This document shows positions 10,259 through 19,237 of a DNA stretch of 64,000 nucleotides, in pieces. Within the stretch, counting starts at the first letter, position 1; every line of letters starts with the position of its first letter. The DNA comes from CANJBX01 sp035556735. Lineage in GTDB: Bacteria; Pseudomonadota; Alphaproteobacteria; Rhizobiales; Xanthobacteraceae. The stretch covers positions 1-64,000 of the forward strand of contig DATMFF010000010.1 in assembly GCA_035556735.1 (NCBI GenBank), given 5' to 3'. The notes below the pieces were generated by a model, which was given only the letters and a program-made list of their open reading frames with translations, made no database searches and was not told where the DNA came from. The translations under genes were made by a program, and so were the position numbers.

Positions 10259-10720
10259 TTGTGGATTGAACTTGCCAGTTACTGGCCTGTCATTGCCGAT
10301 TGGGCTTCAGTAGTTTCCTTATTTGTCTCTGGCTACGCTGCTTATACGATTTCGAAGGTGCGTTCGGATATCGTTGCTCGCATTCGGTTGCCGAACCTCG
10401 TTGCGGCGTTAGAGCTTCACGGTAAGAACTTTTCGAATCTGATGTTGACGTTTGACGAGCCCAGCACGCGAGATCAGTTTGTTGTCGAACTCGCGCGATG
10501 TGAAGCGAACTTGCGTCTGATCAAGAGCAGGGTCGGCCGTTCACCTAGGCGACGTGCCAGTAAAGTGCTGGAGCGCATCGCAAGGTATAAGAGCTCTCGA
10601 TGGTTCGGATACTATCCGGCTTCGAGCAGCCGTGATGATGCATGGGGCATATATTCCGAGCTAAACGGCTTACTCGAGGAGTTAAAGAATCTCGTCGAAG
10701 AACAGAAACTAGGAGGCTGA
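10259..10720 (+). CDS. Membrane-anchored protein of unknown function, 153 aa
   Basis: No family recognised. It probably starts at TTG 10259 behind GGGGGTG. One amino-terminal transmembrane helix (ASVVSLFVSGYAAYTIS, residues about 16-33) is followed by a basic, helical cytoplasmic domain ending in a leucine/glutamate-rich amphipathic helix (LNGLLEELKNLVEEQKLGG). It is followed after one base by the next gene, so they are one transcript. AT-rich codon use like the ParB-like gene marks it as acquired. Confidence 0.6.
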   Translation: MWIELASYWPVIADWASVVSLFVSGYAAYTISKVRSDIVARIRLPNLVAALELHGKNFSNLMLTFDEPSTRDQFVVELARCEANLRLIKSRVGRSPRRRASKVLERIARYKSSRWFGYYPASSSRDDAWGIYSELNGLLEELKNLVEEQKLGG

Positions 10721-10721
10721 T

Positions 10722-11117
10722 GTGAGTGCAGACTCGACGGACCGGTCTGTTCAGTTCATCGCGAAGTTGGTGCAGTTAACTCAGGACAGGAAAATGCGAT
10801 GGCAGTCAATTCCTCATCCCAATCCGGAGTCGTCCGGAAGTGCTGCATACAGCGCGTCGATAGAAGGTAAAGAGCTTCGAATTTATAAGACCAAGAGAGA
10901 AGTCCTGGTGGGACTGGATGCCATTGCGCGCGCACTTGGCAGGGAAGAAAAAAGAAGAGTCACGCAAGCCGTGACGATACTGGAAATCCTCGACGACTTT
11001 GGGCAGGCCGCGTTCACATTTGATCACATCACCGGTCTAAATGACTTATACCAAAGCGCTGCGTACTCCGCCTCGCGCGTTGATGATCTTATGGATGCGG
11101 TTTTGAAGATGAAGTGA
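10722..11117 (+). CDS. Hypothetical cytoplasmic protein, 131 aa
   Basis: No named family. Start GTG 10722 lies five bases after a perfect AGGAGG. The amino-terminal half (FIAKLVQLTQDRKMRWQ, then a strand segment KELRIYKTKREVLVG) resembles small proteins often found on islands, and the rest is helical. It is paired with the membrane-anchored gene just upstream (one-base gap), suggesting a membrane plus soluble partner pair. The insert ends 32 bases after this gene at the second 46-bp repeat. Confidence 0.6.
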   Translation: MSADSTDRSVQFIAKLVQLTQDRKMRWQSIPHPNPESSGSAAYSASIEGKELRIYKTKREVLVGLDAIARALGREEKRRVTQAVTILEILDDFGQAAFTFDHITGLNDLYQSAAYSASRVDDLMDAVLKMK

Positions 11118-11149
11118 AACGCTTATGACTGCTAAAGCCGCGCAGCCAG

Positions 11150-11195
11150 GGCGCAGGCGCAGCGGGCCTGACCGCTCGCGCTACTTCACCGCCCG
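11150..11195 (+). repeat. 46-bp direct repeat, right copy
   Basis: Identical to 8441-8486. It overlaps the last codons (WRAVK region) of the convergent small membrane gene. Together the two copies suggest that the dehydrogenase and the small membrane gene were once direct convergent neighbours. Confidence 0.9.
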
Positions 11196-11438
11196 CCATC
11201 CCCACAGGACCGCCGCGGCGCCCACGACCGCGCCGATGAGCGCGCCGATCCCGGCGCCCAGCCCGATGGTGATGGTGAGATGAAAGCCGATGAACGCGCC
11301 GGCGATGCCGACCAGCGCGCTCGTCAGCATCAGGCGGTTCTCGCCGGCGATCTGGCGGGTGAGCCAGCCCGGCCCCGCCACCTTGTCGAACACCAGCCCG
11401 ACGACGATCCCGATGACCGCGACGATTCCGAGTATCAT
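11181..11438 (-). CDS. GlsB/YeaQ/YmgE-family small membrane protein, 85 aa
   Basis: Three hydrophobic glycine-rich helices fill the protein (ILGIVAVIGIVVGLVFDKVA, LTSALVGIAGAFIGFHLTI, GAGIGALIGAVVGAAAVLWGW), the pattern of the transglycosylase-associated YeaQ/GlsB family linked to envelope stress. Start ATG 11438 follows a GGGGGG-rich site. The name transglycosylase-associated is historical; no catalytic domain is present. Confidence 0.8.
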   Translation of the reverse strand: MILGIVAVIGIVVGLVFDKVAGPGWLTRQIAGENRLMLTSALVGIAGAFIGFHLTITIGLGAGIGALIGAVVGAAAVLWGWRAVK

Positions 11439-11624
11439 GGACGCCCCCCGCTCAAGAGAACGCCGAGGATAGACCGGCTTTGAGCGTGCAGCCAGCGTTC
11501 GCGCTCGTTGGCCGCGCCAAGCACCCAAAACACCGCCGCTTCCGCGCAGAATTGAGCTTCTCTAAAACACGGGCTATCTGTGGGGCCTGGTGCCGCCGCG
11601 GCACTAGCCAGTCGAGGATCTCGC

Positions 11625-13271
11625 ATGAACGCTCCCGTCACGCCCCCGATCGCCCCGCCGTACAAGCACACGCCGCTGTTCCCGCTGGGCAAGGACGCGA
11701 CCGTCTACCGCAAGATCTCGTCCGAGGGCCTGCGGGTGGAGAAGGTCATGGGCCGCGACGTGCTCGTCGTCTCGCGCGAGGCGCTGCGCACGCTGGCGGA
11801 GGCGGCCTTCGCCGACATCAACCACCTGCTGCGGCCCTCGCACCTCAAGAGCCTCAAGGCCATCGTCGAGGACCCGGAGGCCTCCGACAACGACAAGTTC
11901 GTCGCCTACGACTTCCTCAAGAACGCCAATATCGCCGCCGGCGGCGTGCTGCCGATGTGCCAGGACACCGGCACGGCGATCATCATGGGTAAGCGCGGGC
12001 GCTTGGTGTGGACCGAGGGCGACGACGAGGCGGCGCTCTCGGAAGGCGCGCGCGACGCCTACCTCAAGCGCAACCTGCGCTACTCGCAGGTCGCGCCGGT
12101 CTCGATGTTCGAGGAGAAGAACACCCGCAACAACATGCCGGCGCAGGTCGAGATCTACGCCGAGGGCGAGGACGAGTACAAGTTCCTGTTCATCGCCAAG
12201 GGCGGCGGCTCGGCCAACAAGACCTTCCTGTTCCAGGCGACGCCCTCGATCCTCACGCGCGAGCGCATGCTGGCGTTCCTCAAGGAAAAGATCCTCACGC
12301 TCGGCACCGCCGCCTGTCCGCCCTATCACCTCGCGATCGTGATCGGCGGCACCTCGGCCGAGCTCACGCTCAAGACCGTCAAGCTCGCCTCCACGAAATA
12401 TCTCGATGCATTGCCGACTGCGGGCTCGGAGGACGGCCACGCCTTCCGCGATCTCGAGATGGAGGCCGAGATCCACAAGATGACGCAGTCGCTCGGCGTC
12501 GGCGCGCAGTTCGGCGGCAAGTATTTCTGTCACGACGTGCGCGTCGTGCGCCTGCCGCGCCACGGCGCCTCGCTGCCGATCGGGCTCGGCGTGTCGTGCT
12601 CGGCCGACCGCCAGGCGCTCGGCAAGATCACCCGCGACGGCATCTATCTCGAGGAGCTCGAGCACAATCCGGCGCAGTACCTGCCGGAGATCGACACGGC
12701 GAGGCTCGGCGGCGCGACCGTGCAGATCGACCTCAACCGGCCGATGCCGGAGATCCTCGCCGAGCTCTCCAGGCACCCGATCAAGACGCGGCTCTCGCTC
12801 ACCGGCACCATGATCGTCGCGCGCGACGCCGCCCACGCCAAGCTGCGCGAGCGGCTGGAGCGCGGGGAGGGGCTGCCCGACTATTTCAAGAACCATCCGG
12901 TCTATTACGCCGGCCCCGCCAAGACGCCGGCGGGCTACGCCTCCGGCGCCTTCGGTCCGACCACGGCGGGCCGCATGGATTCCTTCGTCGCCGATTTCCA
13001 GAAGGCCGGCGGCTCGATGGTGATGGTGGCGAAGGGCAACCGCGCGAGCGCGGTGCGCGAGGCCTGCAAAACCTACGGCGGCTTCTACCTCGCCTCGATC
13101 GGCGGCACGGCGGCGAACCTTGCCGAGCACTGCATCAAGAAGGTCGAGGTCGTGGAATATCCCGAGCTCGGCATGGAAGCGATCTGGCGCATCGAGGTCG
13201 AGAATTTCCCGGCCTTCATCGTCATCGACGACAAGGGCAACGACTTCTTCAAGGAATTGAACCTGGGGTAG
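11625..13271 (+). CDS. fumA: Class I (iron-sulfur) fumarate hydratase, 548 aa
   Basis: This TCA-cycle enzyme interconverts fumarate and malate using an oxygen-sensitive 4Fe-4S cluster. The three cluster cysteines are seen at Cys112 (LPMCQDTGTA), Cys231 (TAACPPYH) and Cys325 (GVSCSADRQ). Length and the full-length fused alpha-beta layout match FumA/FumB rather than the two-subunit form. Start ATG 11625 follows GAGGAT. The gene stands alone. The symbol is by family; fumB would be equally correct. Confidence 0.93.
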   Translation: MNAPVTPPIAPPYKHTPLFPLGKDATVYRKISSEGLRVEKVMGRDVLVVSREALRTLAEAAFADINHLLRPSHLKSLKAIVEDPEASDNDKFVAYDFLKNANIAAGGVLPMCQDTGTAIIMGKRGRLVWTEGDDEAALSEGARDAYLKRNLRYSQVAPVSMFEEKNTRNNMPAQVEIYAEGEDEYKFLFIAKGGGSANKTFLFQATPSILTRERMLAFLKEKILTLGTAACPPYHLAIVIGGTSAELTLKTVKLASTKYLDALPTAGSEDGHAFRDLEMEAEIHKMTQSLGVGAQFGGKYFCHDVRVVRLPRHGASLPIGLGVSCSADRQALGKITRDGIYLEELEHNPAQYLPEIDTARLGGATVQIDLNRPMPEILAELSRHPIKTRLSLTGTMIVARDAAHAKLRERLERGEGLPDYFKNHPVYYAGPAKTPAGYASGAFGPTTAGRMDSFVADFQKAGGSMVMVAKGNRASAVREACKTYGGFYLASIGGTAANLAEHCIKKVEVVEYPELGMEAIWRIEVENFPAFIVIDDKGNDFFKELNLG

Positions 13272-13342
13272 GCAGGCGCGCCCGCGCCTCCGACTGAACG
13301 CACGGCCTCTCGATATCCCCGAAAGGGACGGCCGCACGGTTA

Positions 13343-13435
13343 CGTCATTGCGAGGAGCGAAGCGACGAAGCAATCCAGTGCGGAATCTGGGCCCTGGATT
13401 GCTTCGTCGCCCCTGCGGGGCTTCTCGCAATGACG
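13343..13435. repeat. Palindromic intergenic repeat element
   Basis: Two inverted arms (13343-13377 beginning CGTCATTGCGAGGAGCGAAG and 13394-13435 ending TTCTCGCAATGACG) could fold into a long hairpin. Elements of this CATTGCGAG...GAAGCAATCC type are dispersed in Rhizobiales genomes between convergent genes; here it lies between the fumarase and the cupin gene. Confidence 0.75.
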
Positions 13436-13442
13436 GCGCAGC

Positions 13443-14384
13443 TCAAGCCGCGGTCTGCTTCTGCTTGCCGTAATAATAATTGGCGTGCTTGCCGAAGGCG
13501 ATGCGGCGCAGCAGGCGGCGCACGGCCTCGTTGCGGCGCAGCGGCGAGGCCACGGCGGTGGCGCTGCGCAGCGCGGCCACCTTGACCGCGTCGAGCGCGG
13601 GCGAGGCGCCGGGCGGGCGCTGCGGCAGGCCGATGCCGCGCAGCATCGAGTTCACCACGCAGACGTCGTTGCGGCGGCGCACGTCGCGGCTCTTCCAGGT
13701 GATCGAGAACGAGATCGAGTAGGCGTCCGAGGTCTGCACGAAGTGCGGCCACTGGTAGGGCACGAAGATGCCGTCGCCGGGACGCAGGTGATAGTGGATC
13801 GCCTTGGCGTCGAACGCGGTCTCGTGGCGCAGGTTGCGGTGCTTGACCACGACCTGCTCCAGCATCTCGTCGGTCGCGATCGAGCGGTCGCGGTTGTCGT
13901 AGACGTGGAAATATTTGTCGCCGTGGATCTGGAAGAAGATGTTCTCGTCGCTGTCGGCGTGGAACGGCGTCACCGAATGCGGCGAGGACACGAAGATGAA
14001 GCCCTGCAGGTCGGCGAAATCGGCGTCGGCGAGGCTGGCGTGGCCGCGCGCGCGGGCGACCTCGCCCAGCACGTCCTCCATCAGCGCGCGGTAGGCCGGG
14101 TCGGCCTCCACGTGCTTGAGCACCATCCAGGCGCCGCAGGTCTCGATGCGCCGCACGATCTCCTCGGGCGGCAGGTCGATCATCGGCGTCGTGTCGGGGT
14201 CCTGGCTGATGGCGGCCTTGCCCGAGTTGAACTCCAGGCGGTCGCGCGGCAGCTTCTGCACCAGCTCGATGATGCGCGCCAGCGTGAACAGCGGATGGTC
14301 GGCGAAGACGTGCCGGAGCGCGAAGGTCTCGTGCGGGAACTGCGCCGTGAGCGCGCGCGGGTCGGCGGTTTCGATCAGGGTCAT
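13443..14384 (-). CDS. JmjC/cupin-like protein, probable Fe(II)/2-oxoglutarate oxygenase, 313 aa
   Basis: The central domain shows TPFHADSDENIFFQIHGDKYFHVYD, with the HxD pair of the iron site, and later WPHFVQTSDAYSISFSITWKSR with the distal histidine: the cupin-8/JmjC pattern of peptidyl or small-molecule hydroxylases. The carboxy end is basic (LLRRIAFGKHANYYYGKQKQ). Its ATG overlaps the stop of the upstream acyltransferase gene by four bases, so both are translated together, implying a shared substrate. That substrate is not visible in the sequence. Confidence 0.78.
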   Translation of the reverse strand: MTLIETADPRALTAQFPHETFALRHVFADHPLFTLARIIELVQKLPRDRLEFNSGKAAISQDPDTTPMIDLPPEEIVRRIETCGAWMVLKHVEADPAYRALMEDVLGEVARARGHASLADADFADLQGFIFVSSPHSVTPFHADSDENIFFQIHGDKYFHVYDNRDRSIATDEMLEQVVVKHRNLRHETAFDAKAIHYHLRPGDGIFVPYQWPHFVQTSDAYSISFSITWKSRDVRRRNDVCVVNSMLRGIGLPQRPPGASPALDAVKVAALRSATAVASPLRRNEAVRRLLRRIAFGKHANYYYGKQKQTAA

Positions 14385-15568
14385 CGCGGTGTCTCCCGGG
14401 AGTCGAGCAGGCGGTGGTAGAACCGCCGCAGGTCGCGGCGCACGCGCTCGCGCGCGTTGACGAGGAACTGCATCGGCCCGACGAAGGCGTTGGCGCGCAG
14501 CGGCACGATTGCGGTGGCGACCGCGAGGCGCTCGCGCCAGATCTTGTCGATCATCGGGTGATAGGCGTTGGCGGTGGAATCGACGTCGGCGATGGCGCCG
14601 TCGGCGCAGAAGCGGCGCGTGAGGTCGAGCGTGAGCTGCACGCCGGGCGAGCTCTTGGCGAGCTCTTCGTCGTAGGCGATCTTGAAAAAGTATGCGCGCG
14701 TGTCGTGGCGCAGCACGATGCCGGCCGCCACCGCCTTGCCGGCGGCGGTGAGCGTGACGATCTCGCAGCAGCCCTCCTGCGCGAGCGCCTGTGTCGCCGC
14801 GCGGATGAAGGCGAGATCGCCCATGTCGCCGGCGAGCGCGGTGCCGCGCATGCCCTTCCAGCCGCTGGCTTCCAGCGCGAGGAACTGGTCGAGCCCGCGC
14901 GCGACGTCGGCGGGCGCGGTGGCGACCTCGAACTTGACCTCGCCGAGATCCTCCAGGCGATGGCGCTGGCGGCGCAGCTCCTTGAGCTTCTTGGCGCCGA
15001 GCGCCTCGTGCAGCAGCGCGTCGGCGTCCTGCGTCGCGTCGAGGCAGGCGCGCTCGCGCCGGCGCAGCATGCGCGGAGCGAGACCGCGCTTGGCGAGCAC
15101 GTCGCGCACGACCATGGCCGCGGCGCCCTCGCAGGAATAGTCGATGTGCAGGAGCGCGCGCGCCCCGGCGGCGCGCGCCGCGTCGATGAGCCCGGCGGCG
15201 GCGACGTGCGCGCGCGTGCGGTCGATGAGCGGCGTCGTCAGGCGCGTATAGGGCTGCCAGGAGACGAGCAGGGGCAGCGGCAGGCCGAGCGCCTGCCACG
15301 ACGACACCACCGGCATGAGGCCGATCAGGCGCGCCGGGTCGTCGGGATCGTAGGCGAGCAATGCCTTGGCATGGGCGGCTTCACGCGCGTGCTCGGAGGC
15401 GGCGCGCGCCCAGGCCGGATGATAGAACGCGTTGGGCTCGATCGCGCGCGCGAACAGCTCGCGCCATTGCGCGAGCGGCACCTCGCCGATGTCGACGAAG
15501 GTGCGGTTGGCGCCGCGCGCCGCGGATGGGCTCGCCACCCGCAAGGTGGCGGTGAGAGTATCGGACAT
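14381..15568 (-). CDS. GNAT-fold acyltransferase (BioF2/CelD-like), 395 aa
   Basis: The layout is a double GNAT fold as in CelD/BioF2-like proteins. The carboxy-terminal half carries DQFLALEASGWKGMRGTAL and a strand-rich GKAVAAGIVLRHDTRAYFFKIAYDEELAKSSPG segment typical of this family, including FemAB-like 'YDE..A..SPG' residues. Such proteins act in polysaccharide or envelope modification. Start ATG 15568. It is followed directly by the JmjC-like gene in an ATGA overlap. The 288 bases upstream to 15856 show no gene. Confidence 0.75.
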   Translation of the reverse strand: MSDTLTATLRVASPSAARGANRTFVDIGEVPLAQWRELFARAIEPNAFYHPAWARAASEHAREAAHAKALLAYDPDDPARLIGLMPVVSSWQALGLPLPLLVSWQPYTRLTTPLIDRTRAHVAAAGLIDAARAAGARALLHIDYSCEGAAAMVVRDVLAKRGLAPRMLRRRERACLDATQDADALLHEALGAKKLKELRRQRHRLEDLGEVKFEVATAPADVARGLDQFLALEASGWKGMRGTALAGDMGDLAFIRAATQALAQEGCCEIVTLTAAGKAVAAGIVLRHDTRAYFFKIAYDEELAKSSPGVQLTLDLTRRFCADGAIADVDSTANAYHPMIDKIWRERLAVATAIVPLRANAFVGPMQFLVNARERVRRDLRRFYHRLLDSRETPR

Positions 15569-15856
15569 TCCTGTTGTGACGCCTGCCGGTTATTGGTTGG
15601 CGGCGCATGTCCCGGCGGCGAGCCGACGGGCCATGCACGCGCTGGCGGATCGAGCCGCCCCGTGGCGTCATCTACGCGTGCAAGCGCGTCCAAACGGTGA
15701 AATCAGGCGCGCTGCGGCGGCTAAGATTCGCGGGTGGGTGAACGAGGCGTAAACAATTTCATTAAAATTTTAGAGATCCGCGCGGCCCGCTGTCGGGGGA
15801 GGGTGCGCCGGGCGCAGCGCAGGCGCGGGTTGGGGGGCTTCCGCTTGCCGCTGCCT

Positions 15857-16423
15857 TCAGCGGAACAGGTCGCCGTGGCGCAGCCGCAGCGCGAACAGCA
15901 GCGTGAGCGTCTTCATGTCGGCAAGCTCGTTGCGCTCCGCCATGCGCCAGAGCTCGGCGAGCGCCACTTCCTCGACCGTGAGCTGCTCGTGCTCGTCGGC
16001 GAGGCCCCCGCCGGCGCCGGTACGGTCGGCCGGCGTGTAGCGCGCAAGGTAAAGGTCCATGTGCTCGGTCGAGATGCCGGGCATGGTGAAGACCGACGCC
16101 ACGTGCTCGAGCTCGGTGAGCGCGAGGCCGACCTCCTCGTGCAGCTCGCGCCGCGCGGTGTCGATGGGATCGCCCCCGTCGGTCAGGCCGGCGGGCGCCT
16201 CGAGCAGGTCGGATGCGCCGAGCGTCGCGAGCACCGGCGCACGCACCTGCCGCACCAGCAGGGCGGTGCGCCGCACCGGGTCGTAGGGCAGCACCGCCAC
16301 CGATGCGCCGTGGTCCTCGATCTCGCGCGTGATCTCCTGCCCGCTGTCGAGCCGCACGCGGGCCTGGCTGAGCCTCGCCCAGCCCTCATAGCGCACCGTG
16401 GTGGAGACGATCCTGGCGGCCAC
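15857..16423 (-). CDS. Nudix hydrolase, about 188 aa
   Basis: The Nudix core is seen as APAGLTDGGDPIDTARRELHEEVGL. The REL-x-EE catalytic part is intact, but compared with the usual spacing the segment before it is one residue short and the first glutamate is missing. The family removes nucleoside diphosphates from sugars or ADP-ribose-like compounds. GTG 16423 is chosen because GCGAGGA lies five bases before it; GTG 16462 is possible. It lies 45 bases downstream of the flavin-dependent oxidoreductase gene on the same strand, probably one operon. Confidence 0.82.
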   Translation of the reverse strand: MAARIVSTTVRYEGWARLSQARVRLDSGQEITREIEDHGASVAVLPYDPVRRTALLVRQVRAPVLATLGASDLLEAPAGLTDGGDPIDTARRELHEEVGLALTELEHVASVFTMPGISTEHMDLYLARYTPADRTGAGGGLADEHEQLTVEEVALAELWRMAERNELADMKTLTLLFALRLRHGDLFR

Positions 16424-16467
16424 GCGATCCTCGCTCGCGCCTGCGCTGCCCGCAGGCGGCACGCAGA

Positions 16468-17541
16468 TTACGCCACGCGGCGCTTGGCGTCCTGCGCGAA
16501 ATGCGGAGCGACCTCGCTCATGAAGCGCGCCATCTCGTCCTTCACCTGCGCGTGCGGCTTGAGCCCGACGTTGAGGTAGAGGATCACTTCGTCGAAGCCG
16601 GCGGCCTCGACCTTCTTGAGGATCTCGGTGACGCGCGCGGGCGAACCGAGCAGCACGGCGTTCTCGGTGAGGTCCTCCGCCTTGATCTTGTGCAGGCGGT
16701 CGACGATGTCGATGAAGTAGCGGTAGCTCGGCGGCGCCGTCCTGGGGTCGCCCGGGAAGGAGTCGATCACGCACTCCTTGTAATAGCGGATCTGGCGGGC
16801 GCGGGCGGCGGCTTCCTGCTCGGGCGTGTCGGCGAAGTGGATGAAGTAGCTGCACATCAGCCGTCCGGGCGTCTGGCCGTGCCTCGCGCAGGTCTCGTGG
16901 TAGAGATCGGCGACCTGCCTGAGCCCGCCGTAGCTCATCGCCGCCGCAAACGGCGCGACGATGAGCCCGCAGCCGAGCCGCGCGGCGAGCTCGATCGAGG
17001 GCTTCGAGAACGAGGCGACATAGGCGGGCAGGGGCTTCTGCACCGGACGCGGCGTGGTGATGATGTTGTCGAAACGATAGTGCTTGCCGTGATGCGAGAT
17101 CGGGCTGTCCGTCGCCCACAGCTTGCGCACGATCTCCATGCCCTCCTCGAACAGGCTCTGGTTGTCGTCGAAGTCGACCTCGAACGGCACGTATTCGCGC
17201 CGGTCGTAGCCGCGCCCGGCGGCGAAATCGACGCGCCCGCCCGAGAGCAGGTCGAGCGAGGCCCACTGCTCGGCGACGCGGATCGGGTGATGCAGCGGCA
17301 GCACCGTGACGGCGGGAGCGAGGCGGATCGTCTTGGTGCGCGCGGCGATGTAGGCGAGCGTCAGGTCGGGGCAGGAGAGCACGCCGAGGGCCGAGAAATG
17401 GTGCTCGCCGATCCAGGCCGAGTGCATGCCGATCTCGTCGGCGTAGATCGCCTCGGCGGTGATGTCGGCGACGAGCTGGTTGGGCGAGCGGGGGTTGTCG
17501 GCATAGCGGTTGTCGCTCAGCGTGAAATAGCCGAATTTCAT
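16468..17541 (-). CDS. Luciferase-like (LLM class) flavin-dependent oxidoreductase, 357 aa
   Basis: The bacterial luciferase-like TIM barrel is recognised by MKFGYFTLSDN, the GMHSAWIGEHHF segment, LAPAVTVLPLHHPIRVAEQWASLDLLSGGRV and DFAAGRGYDRREY. Such enzymes use reduced flavin to oxidise or desulfurise small molecules. Length fits. The Nudix gene follows on the same strand. The substrate is unknown. Confidence 0.88.
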   Translation of the reverse strand: MKFGYFTLSDNRYADNPRSPNQLVADITAEAIYADEIGMHSAWIGEHHFSALGVLSCPDLTLAYIAARTKTIRLAPAVTVLPLHHPIRVAEQWASLDLLSGGRVDFAAGRGYDRREYVPFEVDFDDNQSLFEEGMEIVRKLWATDSPISHHGKHYRFDNIITTPRPVQKPLPAYVASFSKPSIELAARLGCGLIVAPFAAAMSYGGLRQVADLYHETCARHGQTPGRLMCSYFIHFADTPEQEAAARARQIRYYKECVIDSFPGDPRTAPPSYRYFIDIVDRLHKIKAEDLTENAVLLGSPARVTEILKKVEAAGFDEVILYLNVGLKPHAQVKDEMARFMSEVAPHFAQDAKRRVA

Positions 17542-17688
17542 GGCGCTCCCTCTCCGTTTTCTGCGTGCAAGCCTAGCACGGCAGGGGTGCGGATGCCGCA
17601 GTGGCTGGTTGCGCCGCGGCGCGATGACAGCGCCGCGGCCGACGTGCTAGGTCCGCGGTCGAACACGTCATCTCGCAGGACCACGCCC

Positions 17689-18600
17689 ATGAACTCCAGC
17701 CCCGCCGAAGCCAAAGTCTTGTCCCGCGGTCCGCTGGTCTTCGGCGACATGGACCAGCAGGCGCTCGACGACGCCTACGACCAGTCGAAATGGGCGAGCA
17801 ACCAGCAGTACATCACCGGGCGCCGCAAGACCGCGAGCCAGCGCGCGTTACAGTTCATCGCGCCGCCGCAGCGCGCGAGCTACGGGCCGACCCCGATCGA
17901 GGCGCTCGATATCTATCGCGCCGATGCTCCCAACGCGCCGGTCGCGATCTTCGTCCATGGTGGCGCCTGGCGCATGGGGTCCGCCGCCGATTTCGCCTAC
18001 CAGGCCGAGATGTTCGTGCGCGCGGGCGTGCACCACGTGGTGCTCGACTTCGCGAGCGTCGACGAGCTCAAGGGCGACCTGATGGCCATGGTCGAGCAGG
18101 TGCGCCGCGCGGTGGCCTGGGTCTGGCGCAATGCCGCGAGCTTCGGCGGCGATCCCGACCGCATCTATCTCACCGGCCACTCCTCCGGCGCGCATATCGG
18201 CGGCTGTGTCGCGACCTGCGACTGGAGCCGGTTCGACGCACCGCAGACGGTGCTCAAGGGGGCGCTGCTGGCGAGCGGCATGTACGATCTCGCCCCGGTG
18301 CGCCTGTCGAAGCGCTCGGAGTACGTGCGCTTTTCCGACGCGGTGGTGGAGGAGCTGAGCGCGATCCGCCACATCGACCGGCTGGCATGTCCGCTCGTGC
18401 TCGCCTATGGCACCCACGAATCCCCGGAGTTCATCCGCCAGTCGCGCGACTTCGCCGCCGCGGTGGCGGCCGCCGGCAAGCCGGTCGAGACCATCGTCGC
18501 CGCCAATTACAATCACTTCGAGATCGGCGAGACCCTCGCCAATCCCTATGGCGTGCTCGGCCGCGCCGCGCTGGCGATGATCGCGGCGGGCAAGTCCTGA
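17689..18600 (+). CDS. Alpha/beta hydrolase, kynurenine-formamidase-like, 303 aa
   Basis: Oxyanion motif HGGAWRMGS (about residue 87) and nucleophile elbow GHSSGAH (about 164) match the carboxylesterase/kynurenine formamidase group. The catalytic His is in NYNHFEIGET and the Asp/Glu lies near YGTHESPEF. ATG 17689 follows CAGGACCACGCCC. It is divergent from the luciferase-like oxidoreductase. No tryptophan-degradation neighbours are present, so the formamidase role is only by similarity. Confidence 0.82.
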   Translation: MNSSPAEAKVLSRGPLVFGDMDQQALDDAYDQSKWASNQQYITGRRKTASQRALQFIAPPQRASYGPTPIEALDIYRADAPNAPVAIFVHGGAWRMGSAADFAYQAEMFVRAGVHHVVLDFASVDELKGDLMAMVEQVRRAVAWVWRNAASFGGDPDRIYLTGHSSGAHIGGCVATCDWSRFDAPQTVLKGALLASGMYDLAPVRLSKRSEYVRFSDAVVEELSAIRHIDRLACPLVLAYGTHESPEFIRQSRDFAAAVAAAGKPVETIVAANYNHFEIGETLANPYGVLGRAALAMIAAGKS

Positions 18601-18638
18601 CGATGGACAAATCCTGACGACGGACAAGCCCTGACGAG
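18588..18638 (+). repeat. 17-bp tandem repeat, three copies
   Basis: Three adjoining 17-base units resembling GGACAAATCCTGACGAC start inside the last codons of the hydrolase gene and run past its stop. Each copy carries a TGA; the pattern is a recent slippage duplication of the gene end. Confidence 0.75.
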
Positions 18639-18683
18639 GATCAGCGGGCGCCGGACGCGCGCCGCATCGCGCGACCGCCCGCC

Positions 18684-18935
18684 TCACCGCTGCTTCGTGC
18701 GCGTCTTCGCGGGCTTTGCGTCTGCGGTGGGTGCGGGCGCCGGTTCGCGCGCGCCGGCCCAGGGGTCGTTGGTGGTCTTCTGCTCCGGGATCGCCTGCGT
18801 CGCCGCCTTGTACTTGCGCTCGTCGAACTCCGGATGCTCCTCCTTCAAAGGTTCGGCCTTCGGCATCTTTTGCGCGGATGCGGCGGTTGTGAGCAGCGGC
18901 AGCGCGAGCAGCGCGCCAAGCAGAACGGATCGCAT
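18684..18935 (-). CDS. Small exported protein, 83 aa
   Basis: A signal peptide (MRSVLLGALLALPLLTTAASA) is followed by a charged, proline-rich, low-complexity mature part ending APTADAKPAKTRTKQR. No cysteine and no family recognised. Start ATG 18935. Probably periplasmic; function unknown. Confidence 0.65.
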   Translation of the reverse strand: MRSVLLGALLALPLLTTAASAQKMPKAEPLKEEHPEFDERKYKAATQAIPEQKTTNDPWAGAREPAPAPTADAKPAKTRTKQR

Positions 18936-19009
18936 GAAAATCTCCCCTCCCGCGCGGGACGTGGCAGCCCCGTGGCATGGTCCCGTTCTAGCCCAGGACG
19001 GCGGCAGGA

Positions 19010-19237
19010 TTAAGAGCTGGTGGTGCGGATCGCGCGCAGGACCTGCTCGCACAGCTGGCCGGGGTCGCGCACCCCGGTCCGGGCGATCTCGATGATCCTG
19101 CCGGCGACCAGCTCGGTGAGGGGATCGCTGCGGTCGACGAGGCCGAGCCGCTCGCGCGCCGCCTCGTAGGCCGTGGTCATGATCTCGACGGCTTCGGGAT
19201 CGAAGCTGGAATTCTGCAGCAGACGGTAGATGGCCAT
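19010..19237 (-). CDS. Conserved hypothetical protein, 75 aa
   Basis: A small acidic, all-helical protein (SFDPEAVEIMTTAYEAARERLGL, then VAGRIIEIARTGVRDPGQLCEQVLRAI). This pattern is common in Rhizobiales but without assigned function; I know it only as a hypothetical family. No signal or membrane segment. Confidence 0.65.
   Translation of the reverse strand: MAIYRLLQNSSFDPEAVEIMTTAYEAARERLGLVDRSDPLTELVAGRIIEIARTGVRDPGQLCEQVLRAIRTTSS

Noticed and set aside
8487..11149. Insertion sequence or prophage
   Set aside because: No transposase, integrase or terminal inverted repeats could be found in the insert; only the 46-bp direct repeats support movement.
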